A stretch of 64,000 nucleotides of DNA from Paenibacillus sp. FSL K6-1330 (GTDB lineage: Bacteria; Bacillota; Bacilli; Paenibacillales; Paenibacillaceae): NCBI RefSeq assembly GCF_037976825.1, contig NZ_CP150269.1, positions 1,903,501-1,967,500 of the forward strand, written 5' to 3'. Position 1 is the stretch's first letter, and every line of letters starts with the position of its first letter. Under the pieces are notes generated by a model. The model saw only the letters and a list, made by a program, of their open reading frames with translations, did no database searches and was not told where the DNA came from. Shown in pieces: positions 51,437 to 62,540 of the stretch. Both the position numbers and the translations under genes were made by a program.

Positions 51437-52993
51437 ATGGCAGGCAAGGTTTATCTCGTGGGAGCAGGACCGGGCGATGCACGCCTGATCACGATTAAAG
51501 GCAAGGAATGCATTGAGAAGGCAGATGTCGTGGTGTACGACCGATTAGCCAGCCCTCGGCTGCTGCGGTGGATGAAGCCCGGAGCGGAGAAGGTCTATGT
51601 AGGCAAGCTCCCCGATCGGCATACGATGAAGCAGGAGCAGATCAATCAGCTGCTGGTTGATTATGCTTTGGAAGAAAAGACGGTCGTCCGTTTAAAGGGC
51701 GGCGATCCAACCATCTTCGGTAGAGTAGGCGAAGAAGCGGAGCTGTTATACCGTCATGGCATCTTGTACGAGATTGTACCGGGGATCACCTCAGCGATCA
51801 GCGTTCCGGCTTATGCCGGGATTCCGGTGACGCATCGTGACCATGCTTCATCTTTATCCATCATTACCGGGCATGAAAGTCCCGAAAAGCTGGACCGGAT
51901 GATTCAATGGGATAAGGTGACCAATGCAACGGGGACTTTGATTTTTATGATGGGTGTGGCCAAGATCGGATATATCAGTCGTCAACTGATCAAACATGGC
52001 AGGCCGCCAGAAACCCCGGTGGCTCTTATTAGATGGGGAACCCGAGCGGAGCAAGATACGCTGACGGGGACGCTGGCGGACATCGAGGACAGAGTCAAGG
52101 CAGCGGATTTTCAGCCGCCTGCCGTCATCGTTGTTGGACAGGTGGTGCTTCAGCGGGAGCACCTGAAGTGGGCAGAACGGCTGCCTCTGTTCGGTAAACG
52201 AATTCTGGTCACGAGGGCCCGAAGCCAGGCCAGTGCATTGGTATCCCAAATCGAAGAGCTCGGCGGAGAGCCTTATGAATTTCCCGTCATCGACATCGTC
52301 ATGCCTTCGAAGGACGAAGTGCTTGCTGGCGTTCAACAAGCACTGGACAAGCTGAGTACGTATGACTGGGTATTCTTCACCAGCGTGAACGGAGTCGAAT
52401 TCTTTTTCCGCCACTTGAAGGAGAATGGGCGCGATATTCGTTCCCTAGCCTCTGCCCGCATCGTCGCGGTTGGTCCAGCAACAGCCCATGCTCTTGGTAA
52501 TTACGGCATAGCCGCTGAAGTCATTAAGGAGCGGTACCAGGCGGAAGGCATTATCGATGCTTACGGTTCAGAGCTCAAGCCTGGTCAGCGTGTGCTGCTG
52601 CCTCGGGGCGATCTGGCACGCAAGTGGCTGCCAGAGAAGCTGACGGAAATGGGTCTGCTCGTGACGGAAGCCGTGATCTATGAGAACGTGCTATGTGGTG
52701 AGGACGATGATGAGCTGTTGAAGCTGCTTCAAGATGGCGGCATTCACGCCGTTACTTTTACCAGTTCCTCTACCGTTACCAATCTGCTGAAGGCGCTGAA
52801 GGGGATGGGCGTAGCAGATCCTGCCGAACTGTTAAAAGGATCGACGATTGCTTGCATCGGACCTTTGACCGCCCAGACGGCAGAGGAAGCCGGTCTGCAC
52901 GTATCCCTCCTCGCCGAGGAAGCGACGATCGACAGTCTGGTGAAGGCCTTGTGCATTTGGAATGAGAACGATCCACGCCGCGTTGCGCCATAA
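51437..52993 (+). CDS. CobA-HemD fusion: uroporphyrinogen-III methyltransferase / synthase
   Basis: The 518-residue bifunctional protein has two parts. Residues 1-245 are SUMT (CobA): GKVYLVGAGPGDARLITIKG, VVRLKGGDPTIFGRVGEEAE, VPGITSAISVPAYAGIPVTH. It uses SAM to turn uroporphyrinogen III into precorrin-2. Residues about 255-510 are uroporphyrinogen-III synthase (HemD): GKRILVTRARSQASALVSQI, WVFFTSVNGVEFFF, AVTFTSSSTVTNLLKAL. It thus makes uroporphyrinogen III and drains part of it to siroheme or cobalamin. B. subtilis has a separate HemD; fusions occur in Clostridia and Paenibacillus. Confidence 0.95.
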   Translation: MAGKVYLVGAGPGDARLITIKGKECIEKADVVVYDRLASPRLLRWMKPGAEKVYVGKLPDRHTMKQEQINQLLVDYALEEKTVVRLKGGDPTIFGRVGEEAELLYRHGILYEIVPGITSAISVPAYAGIPVTHRDHASSLSIITGHESPEKLDRMIQWDKVTNATGTLIFMMGVAKIGYISRQLIKHGRPPETPVALIRWGTRAEQDTLTGTLADIEDRVKAADFQPPAVIVVGQVVLQREHLKWAERLPLFGKRILVTRARSQASALVSQIEELGGEPYEFPVIDIVMPSKDEVLAGVQQALDKLSTYDWVFFTSVNGVEFFFRHLKENGRDIRSLASARIVAVGPATAHALGNYGIAAEVIKERYQAEGIIDAYGSELKPGQRVLLPRGDLARKWLPEKLTEMGLLVTEAVIYENVLCGEDDDELLKLLQDGGIHAVTFTSSSTVTNLLKALKGMGVADPAELLKGSTIACIGPLTAQTAEEAGLHVSLLAEEATIDSLVKALCIWNENDPRRVAP

Positions 52994-53048
52994 TATCCTT
53001 ATCTTTTAAATACATGATCAAAAATTACATCATCAGGAGGTATACGTC

Positions 53049-54050
53049 ATGAGTTTTCCAATCGTACGCCATCGTCGGCTGCGTCAAAATGCCGGCATTC
53101 GCAGCATGGTCCGTGAGACCGTGCTTCATACGGAGGATCTGGTTCAGCCAATCTTCGTTACCTATGGCAGTGGTGTGAAATCCGAAATTTCCTCGATGCC
53201 GGGGGTCTATCATTTTTCGCTCGATACCTTGAAAGAGGAAGTAGACGAAATCGTAAGTCTAGGCATTCCTGCTGTGCTCCTGTTCGGAATTCCTGAGACC
53301 AAAGACAGCGTAGGCACATCCGGTTTTGCGGATGACGGGATTGTCCAAGAGGCTACCCGTCTCATCAAGTCGTGGTATCCCGATCTTCTGGTGATTGCTG
53401 ATACGTGCCTGTGCGAATTTACCGACCACGGCCACTGCGGTATGGTGCATACCTTTGAGCGTGACGGTCACACCTGCGGCGATGTATTAAACGACGAGTC
53501 ACTGGAGCTGCTCGTTCGTACAGCGGTTTCCCAAGTGAAGGCGGGAGCCGATATTATTGCACCTTCCAATATGATGGACGGTTTTGTTCAAGCCATTCGT
53601 TCCGGACTTGATGAAGCCGGATTTTATAACGTGCCGATCATGTCTTACTCGGTTAAGTACGCTTCGGCCTTTTACGGACCTTTCCGTGAAGCTGCCGATT
53701 CTGCTCCACAGTTCGGCGACCGTAAAACCTATCAGATGGATCCGGCCAATGTGAGAGAGGCGCTTCGCGAGGCGGAGACGGACGTGCTGGAAGGCGCCGA
53801 TATGCTGATGGTGAAACCAGCTATGGCCTACCTTGACGTTGTCAGATTGCTGAGAGACCAGTTTGATCTGCCGATTGTCGCTTATAACGTAAGTGGGGAA
53901 TATTCCATGATTAAGGCGGCTGCTCAGCAGGGATGGATCAGTGAGCAAGCGATTGTGATGGAGCTGCTGACGGGGATGAAGCGTGCCGGTGCGGACATTA
54001 TCATCACGTATTTCTCGAAGGATGCAGCACGCTGGATGCGCAGCAAGTAA
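53049..54050 (+). CDS. hemB: Delta-aminolevulinic acid dehydratase (porphobilinogen synthase)
   Basis: A 333-residue enzyme that condenses two 5-aminolevulinate molecules. A zinc-type active-site triplet C120, C122, C130 is present ([14 protein letters not shown]). The Schiff-base lysines lie in [13 protein letters not shown] and [22 protein letters not shown] precedes ATG 53049. The 50-base gap before it is the longest in the operon. Confidence 0.98.
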   Translation: MSFPIVRHRRLRQNAGIRSMVRETVLHTEDLVQPIFVTYGSGVKSEISSMPGVYHFSLDTLKEEVDEIVSLGIPAVLLFGIPETKDSVGTSGFADDGIVQEATRLIKSWYPDLLVIADTCLCEFTDHGHCGMVHTFERDGHTCGDVLNDESLELLVRTAVSQVKAGADIIAPSNMMDGFVQAIRSGLDEAGFYNVPIMSYSVKYASAFYGPFREAADSAPQFGDRKTYQMDPANVREALREAETDVLEGADMLMVKPAMAYLDVVRLLRDQFDLPIVAYNVSGEYSMIKAAAQQGWISEQAIVMELLTGMKRAGADIIITYFSKDAARWMRSK

Positions 54051-54083
54051 GCAATAACGACTAAAGAGTTAGGAGTGCATAGT

Positions 54084-55379
54084 ATGAGCCAAGATATGCG
54101 GAAAGAAGAATTATCGCGTTCTGCTTTTGAAGAAGCGAAGTTATACATTCCCGGCGGTGTCAACAGTCCGGTACGTGCGTTTAAATCTGTGGGACTAACG
54201 CCGATTTATATCGATCGCGGAGAAGGCAGCCGCGTATATGATATCGATGGCAACAGCTTTATCGATTATGTAGGTTCTTGGGGACCGCTGATTATGGGCC
54301 ACGCGCACCCTGAGGTCGTTGAAGCGCTTCAGGAGACCGCTGGGAAGGGGACCAGCTTTGGTGCGCCAACCCTGTTGGAAACGAAGATGGCGAAGCTCGT
54401 CTGCGAGCGCGTGCCGTCGATGGAGGTTGTGCGAATGGTGAATTCCGGTACGGAAGCTACCATGAGCGCCATCCGGCTGGCGCGCGGTTATACCGGGCGC
54501 AGCAAAATCATCAAATTCGAAGGCTCTTATCACGGTCACGCCGATAGCCTTCTGATCAAGGCCGGATCAGGCATCGCAACGCTGGGTCTTCCCGATAGTC
54601 CCGGTGTCCCTGAGAGCGTGGCTTCCAACACCATTGCCGTTCCTTATAATGACTTGGAGTCGGTAGAGCTTGCCTTCAAGCGGTTCGGCGAAGAGATCGC
54701 CGCAGTCATTGTTGAGCCGGTGGCCGGCAACATGGGCGTGGTACCTCCACAGCCAGGGTTCCTGGAAGGACTCCGTAAGGTCACTTCCGATTATGGTACA
54801 GTGCTTATTTTCGACGAGGTCATGACCGGATTCCGCGTGGATCTAAACTGTGCGCAAGGACGTTATGGCGTTACGCCGGATTTGACATGTCTGGGCAAGG
54901 TGATCGGCGGCGGTCTGCCAGTCGGTGCTTATGGAGGCAAGCGTGAGCTGATGGATCAGATTGCTCCGGCAGGGCCGATCTATCAAGCAGGAACGTTAAG
55001 CGGAAATCCGCTCGCCATGGCGGCCGGCTACACGACTCTAAAACTGTTGACGCCTGCTATCTATGAACAGCTGGAGGAACGGGGAGCCCGCCTTCAGGCC
55101 GGATTTGAGCGAAACGCTAAGGAATTCGGGATCCCGCTTACGATCAACCGGATCGGGTCCATGGTATGTCCTTTCTTCACGAATACGCCGGTTGTCAATT
55201 TTGATACGGCCAAGACAAGCGATCTGGATCGTTTCCGTCAATATTTTGCAGCGATGGTAGAAGAGGGAGTCAGCGTACCTCCTTCCCAGTTCGAGGGCAT
55301 GTTCATCTCGGGAGCGCATACGGTGGAAGATATCGATGCCACCATCGAAGCCAACTACAATGCCTTCAAGAGCCTATGA
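54084..55379 (+). CDS. hemL: Glutamate-1-semialdehyde 2,1-aminomutase
   Basis: The 431-residue PLP enzyme turns glutamate-1-semialdehyde into 5-aminolevulinate. PLP lysine K272 is in [53 protein letters not shown] and [19 protein letters not shown] are typical. ATG 54084 with TTAGGAG upstream; GTG 54075 is less likely. The stop overlaps the next ATG (ATGA). Confidence 0.97.
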   Translation: MSQDMRKEELSRSAFEEAKLYIPGGVNSPVRAFKSVGLTPIYIDRGEGSRVYDIDGNSFIDYVGSWGPLIMGHAHPEVVEALQETAGKGTSFGAPTLLETKMAKLVCERVPSMEVVRMVNSGTEATMSAIRLARGYTGRSKIIKFEGSYHGHADSLLIKAGSGIATLGLPDSPGVPESVASNTIAVPYNDLESVELAFKRFGEEIAAVIVEPVAGNMGVVPPQPGFLEGLRKVTSDYGTVLIFDEVMTGFRVDLNCAQGRYGVTPDLTCLGKVIGGGLPVGAYGGKRELMDQIAPAGPIYQAGTLSGNPLAMAAGYTTLKLLTPAIYEQLEERGARLQAGFERNAKEFGIPLTINRIGSMVCPFFTNTPVVNFDTAKTSDLDRFRQYFAAMVEEGVSVPPSQFEGMFISGAHTVEDIDATIEANYNAFKSL

Positions 55380-56284
55380 GTTACGGGGGCGGTTGGAGCA
55401 AACGCGCCGAATGGCTGGAGATGACGCCGGGCAAGGCGCTGCTTAGTCAGCCGGATCGGAACGAGGCTGCTGCCAAGTGGCTTATGGAAACGGTCGGTAT
55501 GCCCGAGAAGCTGTATCGCAAGCTTCATCATGAGCAAGGGATACAATGGAGAGGGGACCGGCTTCGGCTGGTCCTTTTTCCTTATCGGGATTACGGCATC
55601 GAACCGAGATGGCAGAAGCTAGATGTATTGTACGAGGACGATTTCTGCCTGGTCGTGAACAAACCGGCCGGCATGGCGGTCCATCCGGACAACGAGAGCA
55701 CGGAGACAACGCTGAATCATGTGGTAGCTGCATATTACGAAGCCGAAGGCATTCATACGGCAGTCCGGCATATTCATCGGCTGGATAAGGACACAACAGG
55801 TCCCATACTGTACGCCAAGAATGAATATGCGCAGCTAAAGCTTGACGAGGCCATGCGGGAGAAGAAGATCGTCCGGATTTATGCGGCTATTGTTCAGGGG
55901 AGGGTCTCGCAGGATCTGAAGAGAATCGATTTGCCGATAGGCAAAGACCGCTATCACGCAAGCCGCCGGCGGGTTTCATTAACCGGGCAGGCTGCGATCA
56001 CGCATATTCTCTCATCTGAAGTGTATCCAAAAGCCAGCCTGCTGCAAATTCGTCTGGAAACCGGCCGTACGCATCAGATCCGGGTGCATCTAAGTCATAT
56101 GGGACATCCGCTTCTGGGAGATTCCTTATACGGAGGACCCGAGACGTTCCCGCGCCAGGCGCTGCATGGCAAACGTCTGTTGTTTACTCATCCTCTCTCG
56201 GGCGAGAGTATCGAGGTGGAAGCGCCCTGGCCTCAGGATATGTTGGAGTTAAGAGAGCAAATCATAGAGTCAGCAGGCCGTTAA
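55376..56284 (+). CDS. RluA-family pseudouridine synthase
   Basis: A 302-residue enzyme with the catalytic aspartate D137 in [18 protein letters not shown], the early motif [20 protein letters not shown], and the C-terminal [20 protein letters not shown] and [11 protein letters not shown]. It isomerises uridines in rRNA or tRNA; the exact target (RluD-like) is not known. It starts inside the hemL stop codon and is therefore translationally coupled to the heme operon. Confidence 0.92.
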   Translation: MSYGGGWSKRAEWLEMTPGKALLSQPDRNEAAAKWLMETVGMPEKLYRKLHHEQGIQWRGDRLRLVLFPYRDYGIEPRWQKLDVLYEDDFCLVVNKPAGMAVHPDNESTETTLNHVVAAYYEAEGIHTAVRHIHRLDKDTTGPILYAKNEYAQLKLDEAMREKKIVRIYAAIVQGRVSQDLKRIDLPIGKDRYHASRRRVSLTGQAAITHILSSEVYPKASLLQIRLETGRTHQIRVHLSHMGHPLLGDSLYGGPETFPRQALHGKRLLFTHPLSGESIEVEAPWPQDMLELREQIIESAGR

Positions 56285-56340
56285 GAAAATTTGCAAAATC
56301 CTGAATGAACCGGTAACTTTCACGCACAATTCGCAAAAAA

Positions 56341-56371
56341 GTCATGCTCTCCTATTTTCGGCATATAGATA
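56341..56371 (+). promoter_or_regulatory. Sigma-E-like promoter of spoVID
   Basis: GTCATGCT (56341-56348) and CATATAGAT (56362-56370), separated by 13 bases, resemble the mother-cell sigma-E consensus (about GTCATATT and CATACAnT). spoVID is sigma-E-dependent in B. subtilis. The -10 region GGCATATA (56361) is also the left half of an inverted repeat whose right half TATATGCC lies at about 56422-56429. A hairpin CCGTGAT/ATCACGG sits between them. Confidence 0.6.
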
Positions 56372-56447
56372 AATTGAGTGGCAAAACTTAGGCTCATGCC
56401 GTGATAACAGATCACGGATAGTATATGCCAAAAAGGAGGACATTCCC

Positions 56448-57794
56448 GTGTTTGACCAGTCCTACGGATTGCGGTTCGATATTTACGAGCGTATTAATTT
56501 AACGGAAGATTTGCCGGGAATCGATGAATTGGAAGAGGCGGAGTTGATCCCGCACATTCAGGTGATCAGTCAGCAGGACCAGGCCACGCTTCGGGGTCAT
56601 CTGCTTCTTGCAGGCCTGTATAAAGGTGACACCGAAGCCGGAGAGACGGAGCCGCTCGAACACTGGATTCCGGTCGAAATCACGGTCCCGCTGAACCGGG
56701 TATCATCATTAGATGACATCGCGGTCGAGATCGAGAATTTTGACGTGGATTTGTTATCTAAGCGCAGCTTGAACATTACAGGGGTTCTGTCGCTCAAAGG
56801 AATTCAGGCGGCGGCTCCGGGAGCCCGTGACCAAGTATGGGCCAATGAGGAATTCACAGTGGTACATGCTCCTGAAGCGACAGATTATTCGAACGGGGAG
56901 CAGCAGTTCGCAGCCAACCCGTATGACCAGTTTCAAGGCGGAGCTAACACTGACGCGAATTCGGCTTCACCTTCTTACTTCAACGAGGCTCAGCCCAAAG
57001 CCCAAGAGTCCGGGACGGATGCACGCACACAGCAGTACCTGGCATCCTGGGCGCAGTACGAGAACCAAACTCGGGATTCACAGGCCTCGGACAGCACCCT
57101 AAGCATTTCCGGTGCGACTGAAGCCCGGGATACAGTCGAATATGCCTTACATAGCGAGACGGAAGCTCAGGCAGCTGAGCCGTCGATTCCAAGTGTATGG
57201 CAATTCGAACGGGCAGCCTCCCAGCCGGAGCCGGTGCAGGAAGATTCAGCAGCCGGTTTCCCTGGTGTCACTGAGCGTAAGGGCGAAGAAGTTGAAGCCG
57301 TACCGGTGCTGGAATCACCGGAAACGGAGGAAACCCAGCCTGTTTTTGCTGAGGAAGCAGTACCTTTGGAGGATATGGATGATATAACGGAGGAGGTTAC
57401 CGTTAAAGTTGAAGAGGTTCCGACCAAACCGGAGTTAAAGGTGGCCTTCAACTCGAAGAACAGCAGCACAAACAGCACATCGGGTGTAGGCTTATCTTCA
57501 TTGCTTCAATCGAGCAGAACGGTTCAGGATCAAGCCGCTCGGGACGAGGAAGAAGAGGCGGAGGAATTGGTTGATTCGGCTTCGGCCGAGGATGTGGAGT
57601 GGAAGAGTCTGTTCCTGGGTAACCGCCGCGAGGAAACGCCGTTCCGCAAGGTCCGGATGTGCATTGTACAGCGTGAGGAGACACTCGACGTGATTGCCGA
57701 GCGTTATCAACTGACGCCGCGGGAGCTTTTGTTATATAACCGCATGTCCGAGCAGAATGTGGAAGAAGGACAGGTATTATACATTCCCCAGTAA
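56448..57794 (+). CDS. spoVID: SpoVID-like spore coat morphogenetic protein with LysM domain
   Basis: The 448-residue protein has a conserved N-terminal domain (about 1-130; YGLRFDIYERINLTEDLPGI, SLDDIAVEIENFDVDLLSKR). A long acidic, low-complexity middle rich in Glu, Ala, Ser and Pro follows. A C-terminal LysM domain covers residues about 402-448 (CIVQREETLDVIAERYQLTP, LLLYNRMSEQNVEEGQVLYI). SpoVID drives encasement of the spore by coat proteins, and its tail binds the spore surface. The GTG start follows AGGAGG. It keeps the Bacillus position between hemL and valS. Confidence 0.88.
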   Translation: MFDQSYGLRFDIYERINLTEDLPGIDELEEAELIPHIQVISQQDQATLRGHLLLAGLYKGDTEAGETEPLEHWIPVEITVPLNRVSSLDDIAVEIENFDVDLLSKRSLNITGVLSLKGIQAAAPGARDQVWANEEFTVVHAPEATDYSNGEQQFAANPYDQFQGGANTDANSASPSYFNEAQPKAQESGTDARTQQYLASWAQYENQTRDSQASDSTLSISGATEARDTVEYALHSETEAQAAEPSIPSVWQFERAASQPEPVQEDSAAGFPGVTERKGEEVEAVPVLESPETEETQPVFAEEAVPLEDMDDITEEVTVKVEEVPTKPELKVAFNSKNSSTNSTSGVGLSSLLQSSRTVQDQAARDEEEEAEELVDSASAEDVEWKSLFLGNRREETPFRKVRMCIVQREETLDVIAERYQLTPRELLLYNRMSEQNVEEGQVLYIPQ

Positions 57795-57821
57795 TCGGTG
57801 GGGGGAGCAATTGCGTAAGAA

Positions 57822-57859
57822 AAAGCAGGTCAAGGTAGGACATCCTTGGCCTGCTTTTT
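57822..57859 (+). terminator. Terminator of spoVID
   Basis: AGCAGGTCAAGG pairs with CCTTGGCCTGCT with one mismatch around TAGGACAT and runs into TTTT. Confidence 0.8.
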
Positions 57860-57983
57860 GTTTGGCGGGGGTTTGGTTAGGAGAAGAGTGGGATGGGACG
57901 AGCTGGGGCTTCCTTTTACAACGTATAAGATTTATTTGGATCGACAGGTATGATGTCTAAATCGTTCGGAAACACTCGAAATA

Positions 57984-58012
57984 TTGACTATATGCAACAA
58001 CCACGGTATATT
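57984..58012 (+). promoter_or_regulatory. Sigma-A promoter of valS
   Basis: TTGACT (57984-57989), 17-base spacer, TATATT (58007-58012), just ahead of the T-box leader. Confidence 0.75.
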
Positions 58013-58019
58013 TGAATAG

Positions 58020-58362
58020 AATATGTACATGTATTTCATAAGCTAGAACAACGTTGAACGGGAAGAGTAGGAAGGTATGGCCTTCAGAGAGCGGAATTGC
58101 TATTTAAGCGCTGTGAGATTCCGCAGGAACCAGCTTGCCGAAGTCGCCCCGGAGTTGCGGACTTGAGATAGAGTAGGGATCGATTCTACCCTGATTAGAG
58201 TTCGCCGGCCGCAGCCGTTACCTGCGTAAAGTGTCGTGCTGATCGTAAGCCTTTCATGTTCTTCATGGGAGGACACGATGGATGAATCATGTAAGCACGA
58301 AACAAAGGTGGTACCGCGAGAGAACAGTCTTTCGTCCTTTGAGGACGAAGGGCTTTTTTTGT
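58020..58362 (+). promoter_or_regulatory. T-box riboswitch leader of valS
   Basis: The leader opens with GAACGGGAAGAGTAGGAAGG (about 58053), then CAGAGAGCGGAATTGCTATT, the usual 5' landmarks of T-box RNAs. The T-box core is AAAGGTGGTACCGCGAG (58304-58320). The terminator AGTCTTTCGTCC/GGACGAAGGGCT with TTTTTTT ends near 58360. UGGU fits a tRNA ending ACCA, as tRNA-Val does. I could not fix the valine specifier codon. Confidence 0.9.
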
Positions 58363-58453
58363 TTCATGCCAAACATGGATATCCATGGCCACCCCGTAGG
58401 CTAAAACAATTCGGGTTGGCAAAACTGATTAATAGTATCGGAGGTACGAAAAT

Positions 58454-61123
58454 ATGGATCAAAAACAAAACCAATCCCAGTTAGAAATGCCGACGACGTA
58501 TGATCCGAAGGCAGCCGAACAAAAATGGTATCCGTACTGGAAGGAAGGCGGCTTTTTTGAAGCTGGCAAACGACCGGACGCGGAGCCGTACACGATTGTT
58601 ATTCCTCCACCAAACGTTACGGGAATGCTTCATATCGGCCATGCCCTTGACTTTACGCTGCAGGATATCCTGATCCGCGTAAAGCGGATGCAGGGCTATG
58701 ATGCGCTGTGGCTGCCAGGCTCTGACCATGCGGGCATCGCTACGCAAACGAAGGTTGAACAGAAGCTTCGCGAAGAAGGCGTTACCCGATACGACCTGGG
58801 ACGTGAAAAATTCCTGGAGAAAGTGTGGGAATGGAAGGATCTATATGCGAATACGATTCGTGACCAATGGTCCAAGATCGGCCTGTCCCTCGATTACTCC
58901 AGAGAACGTTTCACGCTCGACGAGGGGTTGTCGGAAGCGGTTCGGGAAGTATTCGTCAAGCTCTACGATAAAGGGCTCATATATCGCGGAAAACGCATCA
59001 TCAACTGGGACCCGGCTGCTCGTACGGCGTTGTCCGATATTGAAGTGGAGTACAAAGAGGTCAACGGCCATTTGTATCACTTGCAATACCCGCTGAAAGA
59101 CGGCAGCGGCTCCATCACCGTAGCAACGACCCGTCCGGAGACCATGCTTGGCGATACGGCGGTAGCCGTTCATCCGGAAGATGAACGCTATAAAGACATG
59201 ATCGGCAAGACATTGGTCCTGCCTATTGTCGGCCGCGAGATTCCGGTTATTGCCGATGAGTATGTGGAGAAGGATTTCGGCAGCGGAGCGGTTAAAATTA
59301 CGCCGGCGCATGATCCGAATGACTTCGAGATGGGTATGAGACATGACCTGCCGCAAATCACCGTGATGGATGAATCCGGAACGATGAATGAGTTTGCCGG
59401 CAAGTACCAAGGTCTTGATCGGAGCGAATGCCGCAAGCAGATCGTAAACGATATGAAGGAATCTGGCGTACTGCTCCGCATCGAAGATCATGTCCATCAG
59501 GTTGGCCATAGCGAAAGATCCGGCGCAGTGGTCGAGCCTTATCTGTCCACGCAATGGTTCGTTAAGATGCAGCCGCTTGCGGAAGCAGCCGTGGATGCGC
59601 AGAAATCCGGCAAGGGCGTTAACTTCGTGCCTGACCGGTTCGAGAGAACCTACCTGCACTGGATGGAGAATGTCCGCGATTGGTGTATTTCCCGTCAATT
59701 GTGGTGGGGCCACCGGATTCCGGCCTGGTATTCCGAATCCACGGGCGAAGTGGTTGTTGCCATGAATGAGGAGGAAGCGCGCGCGAAGCTGGGCAAGGAC
59801 GATCTGAGACAAGATGAGGATGTGCTGGATACCTGGTTCAGCTCCGCATTATGGCCGTTCTCGACCATGGGCTGGCCGAATCTGGACAGCGAGGATTTCA
59901 AACGTTATTATCCGACAAGCGTTCTCGTAACGGGTTATGATATTATTCCGTTCTGGGTATCGCGGATGATTTTCCAAGGGCTTGAATTTACGGATCAAAT
60001 GCCGTTCAAAGATACGCTTATCCATGGTCTGGTCCGGGATAGCGAAGGCCGCAAGATGTCCAAGTCGCTCGGCAACGGTATCGACCCGCTCGAGGTTATT
60101 GAACAGTATGGCGCAGATGCCATGCGTTATATGATATCGACCGGAAGTACGCCGGGCCAGGATCTTCGTTTCCGCTGGGAACGCGTGGAGCAAGCGCGTA
60201 ACTTCGCGAACAAGATCTGGAATGCATCACGCTTTGCGCTCATGAACCTGGAGGGCTTCACGGCGGCGGATATCGACATTTCCGGAGAGCTGGGAACGGC
60301 CGACCGGTGGATTTTGCATCGTCTGAACGAAACTTCCCGCGACATTACGCGTCTAATTGATGCCTACGAATTTGGCGAAACCGGTCGACTGCTCTACAAT
60401 TTCATCTGGGATGATCTGTGTGACTGGTATATTGAGTTTGCCAAGCTGTCCCTATACGGCGAGGATCAAGCAGCCAAGAAAAAGACGCAGTCGGTGCTTG
60501 CCTATGTGCTGGACCGCACGATGCGTTTGATCCATCCGTTCATGCCGTTCATCTCCGAAGAGATCTGGCAGCATTTACCGCATGAAGGCGAGACGGTGAT
60601 GTTGGCTTCATGGCCGACCTATGACGAGGCATTGGAGAATACGGAAGCCGTTACCGAAATGAACCTGCTGATGGATGTCATCCGTGCTGTACGAAACATC
60701 CGGGCGGAAGTAAACGTACCGATGAGCAAAAAAGTGGAACTGCAATTGAAGCCGGTAAGCGGGCAAATTGCCGGCATTATCGATCGCAATGCGGATTATA
60801 TTCGCCGCTTCTGCAACACGTCGGAGTATCAGTCCTCCCTTGCGCTTGAGGCGCCCGATAAGGCGATGACCGCTGTCGTTACAGGTGTTGAAATGTATCT
60901 GCCGCTTGCCGGGTTGATCGATATCGCTCAGGAGATCACACGTCTGGAGAAGGAAATTCAGCACTTGAACAGTGAAGTCGAGCGTGTGGAGAAGAAGCTG
61001 AACAATCCTGGTTTCGTATCGAAAGCACCGGAAAAGGTGATTGAAGAAGAACGGGCGAAGCTTGCGGATTACTCGGACAAACGCAGTAAAGTGATCGCGC
61101 GCATCGAAGAATTGAGAGGCTGA
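58454..61123 (+). CDS. valS: Valyl-tRNA synthetase
   Basis: An 889-residue class I synthetase. The HIGH motif is in [20 protein letters not shown]. The editing domain contains [20 protein letters not shown] and [24 protein letters not shown] lies in [20 protein letters not shown]-terminal coiled coil (about 820-889) is [20 protein letters not shown]. It charges tRNA-Val and deacylates Thr-tRNA-Val. ATCGGAGGTACG precedes ATG 58454. T-box regulated; folC follows 7 bases on. Confidence 0.98.
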   Translation: MDQKQNQSQLEMPTTYDPKAAEQKWYPYWKEGGFFEAGKRPDAEPYTIVIPPPNVTGMLHIGHALDFTLQDILIRVKRMQGYDALWLPGSDHAGIATQTKVEQKLREEGVTRYDLGREKFLEKVWEWKDLYANTIRDQWSKIGLSLDYSRERFTLDEGLSEAVREVFVKLYDKGLIYRGKRIINWDPAARTALSDIEVEYKEVNGHLYHLQYPLKDGSGSITVATTRPETMLGDTAVAVHPEDERYKDMIGKTLVLPIVGREIPVIADEYVEKDFGSGAVKITPAHDPNDFEMGMRHDLPQITVMDESGTMNEFAGKYQGLDRSECRKQIVNDMKESGVLLRIEDHVHQVGHSERSGAVVEPYLSTQWFVKMQPLAEAAVDAQKSGKGVNFVPDRFERTYLHWMENVRDWCISRQLWWGHRIPAWYSESTGEVVVAMNEEEARAKLGKDDLRQDEDVLDTWFSSALWPFSTMGWPNLDSEDFKRYYPTSVLVTGYDIIPFWVSRMIFQGLEFTDQMPFKDTLIHGLVRDSEGRKMSKSLGNGIDPLEVIEQYGADAMRYMISTGSTPGQDLRFRWERVEQARNFANKIWNASRFALMNLEGFTAADIDISGELGTADRWILHRLNETSRDITRLIDAYEFGETGRLLYNFIWDDLCDWYIEFAKLSLYGEDQAAKKKTQSVLAYVLDRTMRLIHPFMPFISEEIWQHLPHEGETVMLASWPTYDEALENTEAVTEMNLLMDVIRAVRNIRAEVNVPMSKKVELQLKPVSGQIAGIIDRNADYIRRFCNTSEYQSSLALEAPDKAMTAVVTGVEMYLPLAGLIDIAQEITRLEKEIQHLNSEVERVEKKLNNPGFVSKAPEKVIEEERAKLADYSDKRSKVIARIEELRG

Positions 61124-61130
61124 GGGCAAG

Positions 61131-62534
61131 ATGAATCTGGACCAGAAGGTGAGAACGATGGTTGATCATTCGGCAGCAGCTGCTGCAGCTCCGTTCCATA
61201 CCTATGAAGAAGCGGTAGCTTGGATCAACGGGCTGATTCCGTTTGGAATCCGCCCCGGCATGGATAGAATTCAGCGATTGATGGAGTTGCTCGGCCATCC
61301 GGAACGGCGGTTGAAATTTATTCACGTGGCCGGAACGAATGGAAAAGGCTCCACATGCGCTTTTTTAACAAAGGTTCTGCTTCAAGGGGGATTCACGGTT
61401 GGCACCTATACGTCCCCCTATATTACGAAGTTTACCAATCGGTTTCAGTATAACGGCGAAGACATACCGGAAGAGACGCTGCTGGCGCTCGCGAATCGCT
61501 TAGAACCGCTTGTTGCCGAAGTTGCGAGCTCCGGGCTCGGATCACCAACGATGTTTGAGGTGTCCACCGCCCTTGCGATCCTGTATTATGGCGAGGTATC
61601 TTATCCGGACGTAGTGGTATGGGAGACGGGACTTGGCGGTCGCCTTGACGTGACCAATATCGTTCATCCCATCGTTTCGGTGATCACGAATATCGGAATG
61701 GACCATACCGACGTTCTGGGTGATACCATTCAGGAGATCGCCACGGAGAAGGCCGGCATTATCAAGCCCGGAGTCCCTGTGGTGAGCACGGTAACTCAGC
61801 CTGAGGCTGTCGAAATTCTGAAACAAACGGTAGAAAAAAACCGTACAAGTCTGTATCTCGTAGATGAACAATTCTCCTATGAGCGGTTGCGTGGGGACGA
61901 AGAAAGCCAGACTTTCCGTTTTAAGGGTCCTTTCCGGGACATGGATCTGGACATCTCGATGCAGGGCGAGCACCAATGTGCCAATGCCGCGCTTGCCATG
62001 ATGACGCTGGAAGTGCTCCGCCAGTACATGGCTTTTATCGTGGATGAAGAAGAATTGCGTACAGGGTTTAAGGATACTTTCTGGGCGGGAAGACTGGAAC
62101 AAGTGCAGTCCTCCCCGCGGATTGTTCTCGATGGTGCGCACAACCCCGAAGGGGCTGAAACCTTGGCCAAAAGCTTGCCGCAGATCTATAAGTATCGGAA
62201 ACTGAACTTAATGATGGGAATGCTGGCAAATAAGCATCATGAATCGTATTTGCAGCATATACTGCCAATAGTGGATACGCTTATCCTGACTGAACCGGAT
62301 TTCCGGAAGAAACTGGACGCCAAGGCGCTTGGTGACATCGTAGAGCAGGTAAGGGAGAAATACGCCAAACATACACTGCAAATCATCATAGAACCAAATT
62401 GGAAAAACGCACTTGAAGAGTTGAAGTCACGGACGGAAGCGGAGGATCTTGGGGTGGTGTCGGGCACGTTGTACCTGATTGCCGACGTGCGTTCCAACCT
62501 CCTGGGCCTTTCCGATTCTGAAAAAGGTTGGTGA
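61131..62534 (+). CDS. folC: Folylpolyglutamate synthase / dihydrofolate synthase
   Basis: A 467-residue Mur-ligase relative that adds glutamate to folates and makes dihydrofolate. P-loop KFIHVAGTNGKGSTCAFLTK, the folate loop TSPYITKFTNRFQYNGEDIP, the metal-binding VWETGLGGRLDVTNIV, MDHTDVLGDTIQEIATEKAG with the carbamylated-lysine region, and C-terminal VLDGAHNPEGAETLA. ATG 61131 is preceded by GAGGGCAAG; a later ATG 61158 is possible. It follows valS as in Bacillus. Confidence 0.96.
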   Translation: MNLDQKVRTMVDHSAAAAAAPFHTYEEAVAWINGLIPFGIRPGMDRIQRLMELLGHPERRLKFIHVAGTNGKGSTCAFLTKVLLQGGFTVGTYTSPYITKFTNRFQYNGEDIPEETLLALANRLEPLVAEVASSGLGSPTMFEVSTALAILYYGEVSYPDVVVWETGLGGRLDVTNIVHPIVSVITNIGMDHTDVLGDTIQEIATEKAGIIKPGVPVVSTVTQPEAVEILKQTVEKNRTSLYLVDEQFSYERLRGDEESQTFRFKGPFRDMDLDISMQGEHQCANAALAMMTLEVLRQYMAFIVDEEELRTGFKDTFWAGRLEQVQSSPRIVLDGAHNPEGAETLAKSLPQIYKYRKLNLMMGMLANKHHESYLQHILPIVDTLILTEPDFRKKLDAKALGDIVEQVREKYAKHTLQIIIEPNWKNALEELKSRTEAEDLGVVSGTLYLIADVRSNLLGLSDSEKGW

Positions 62535-62540
62535 TATCTG

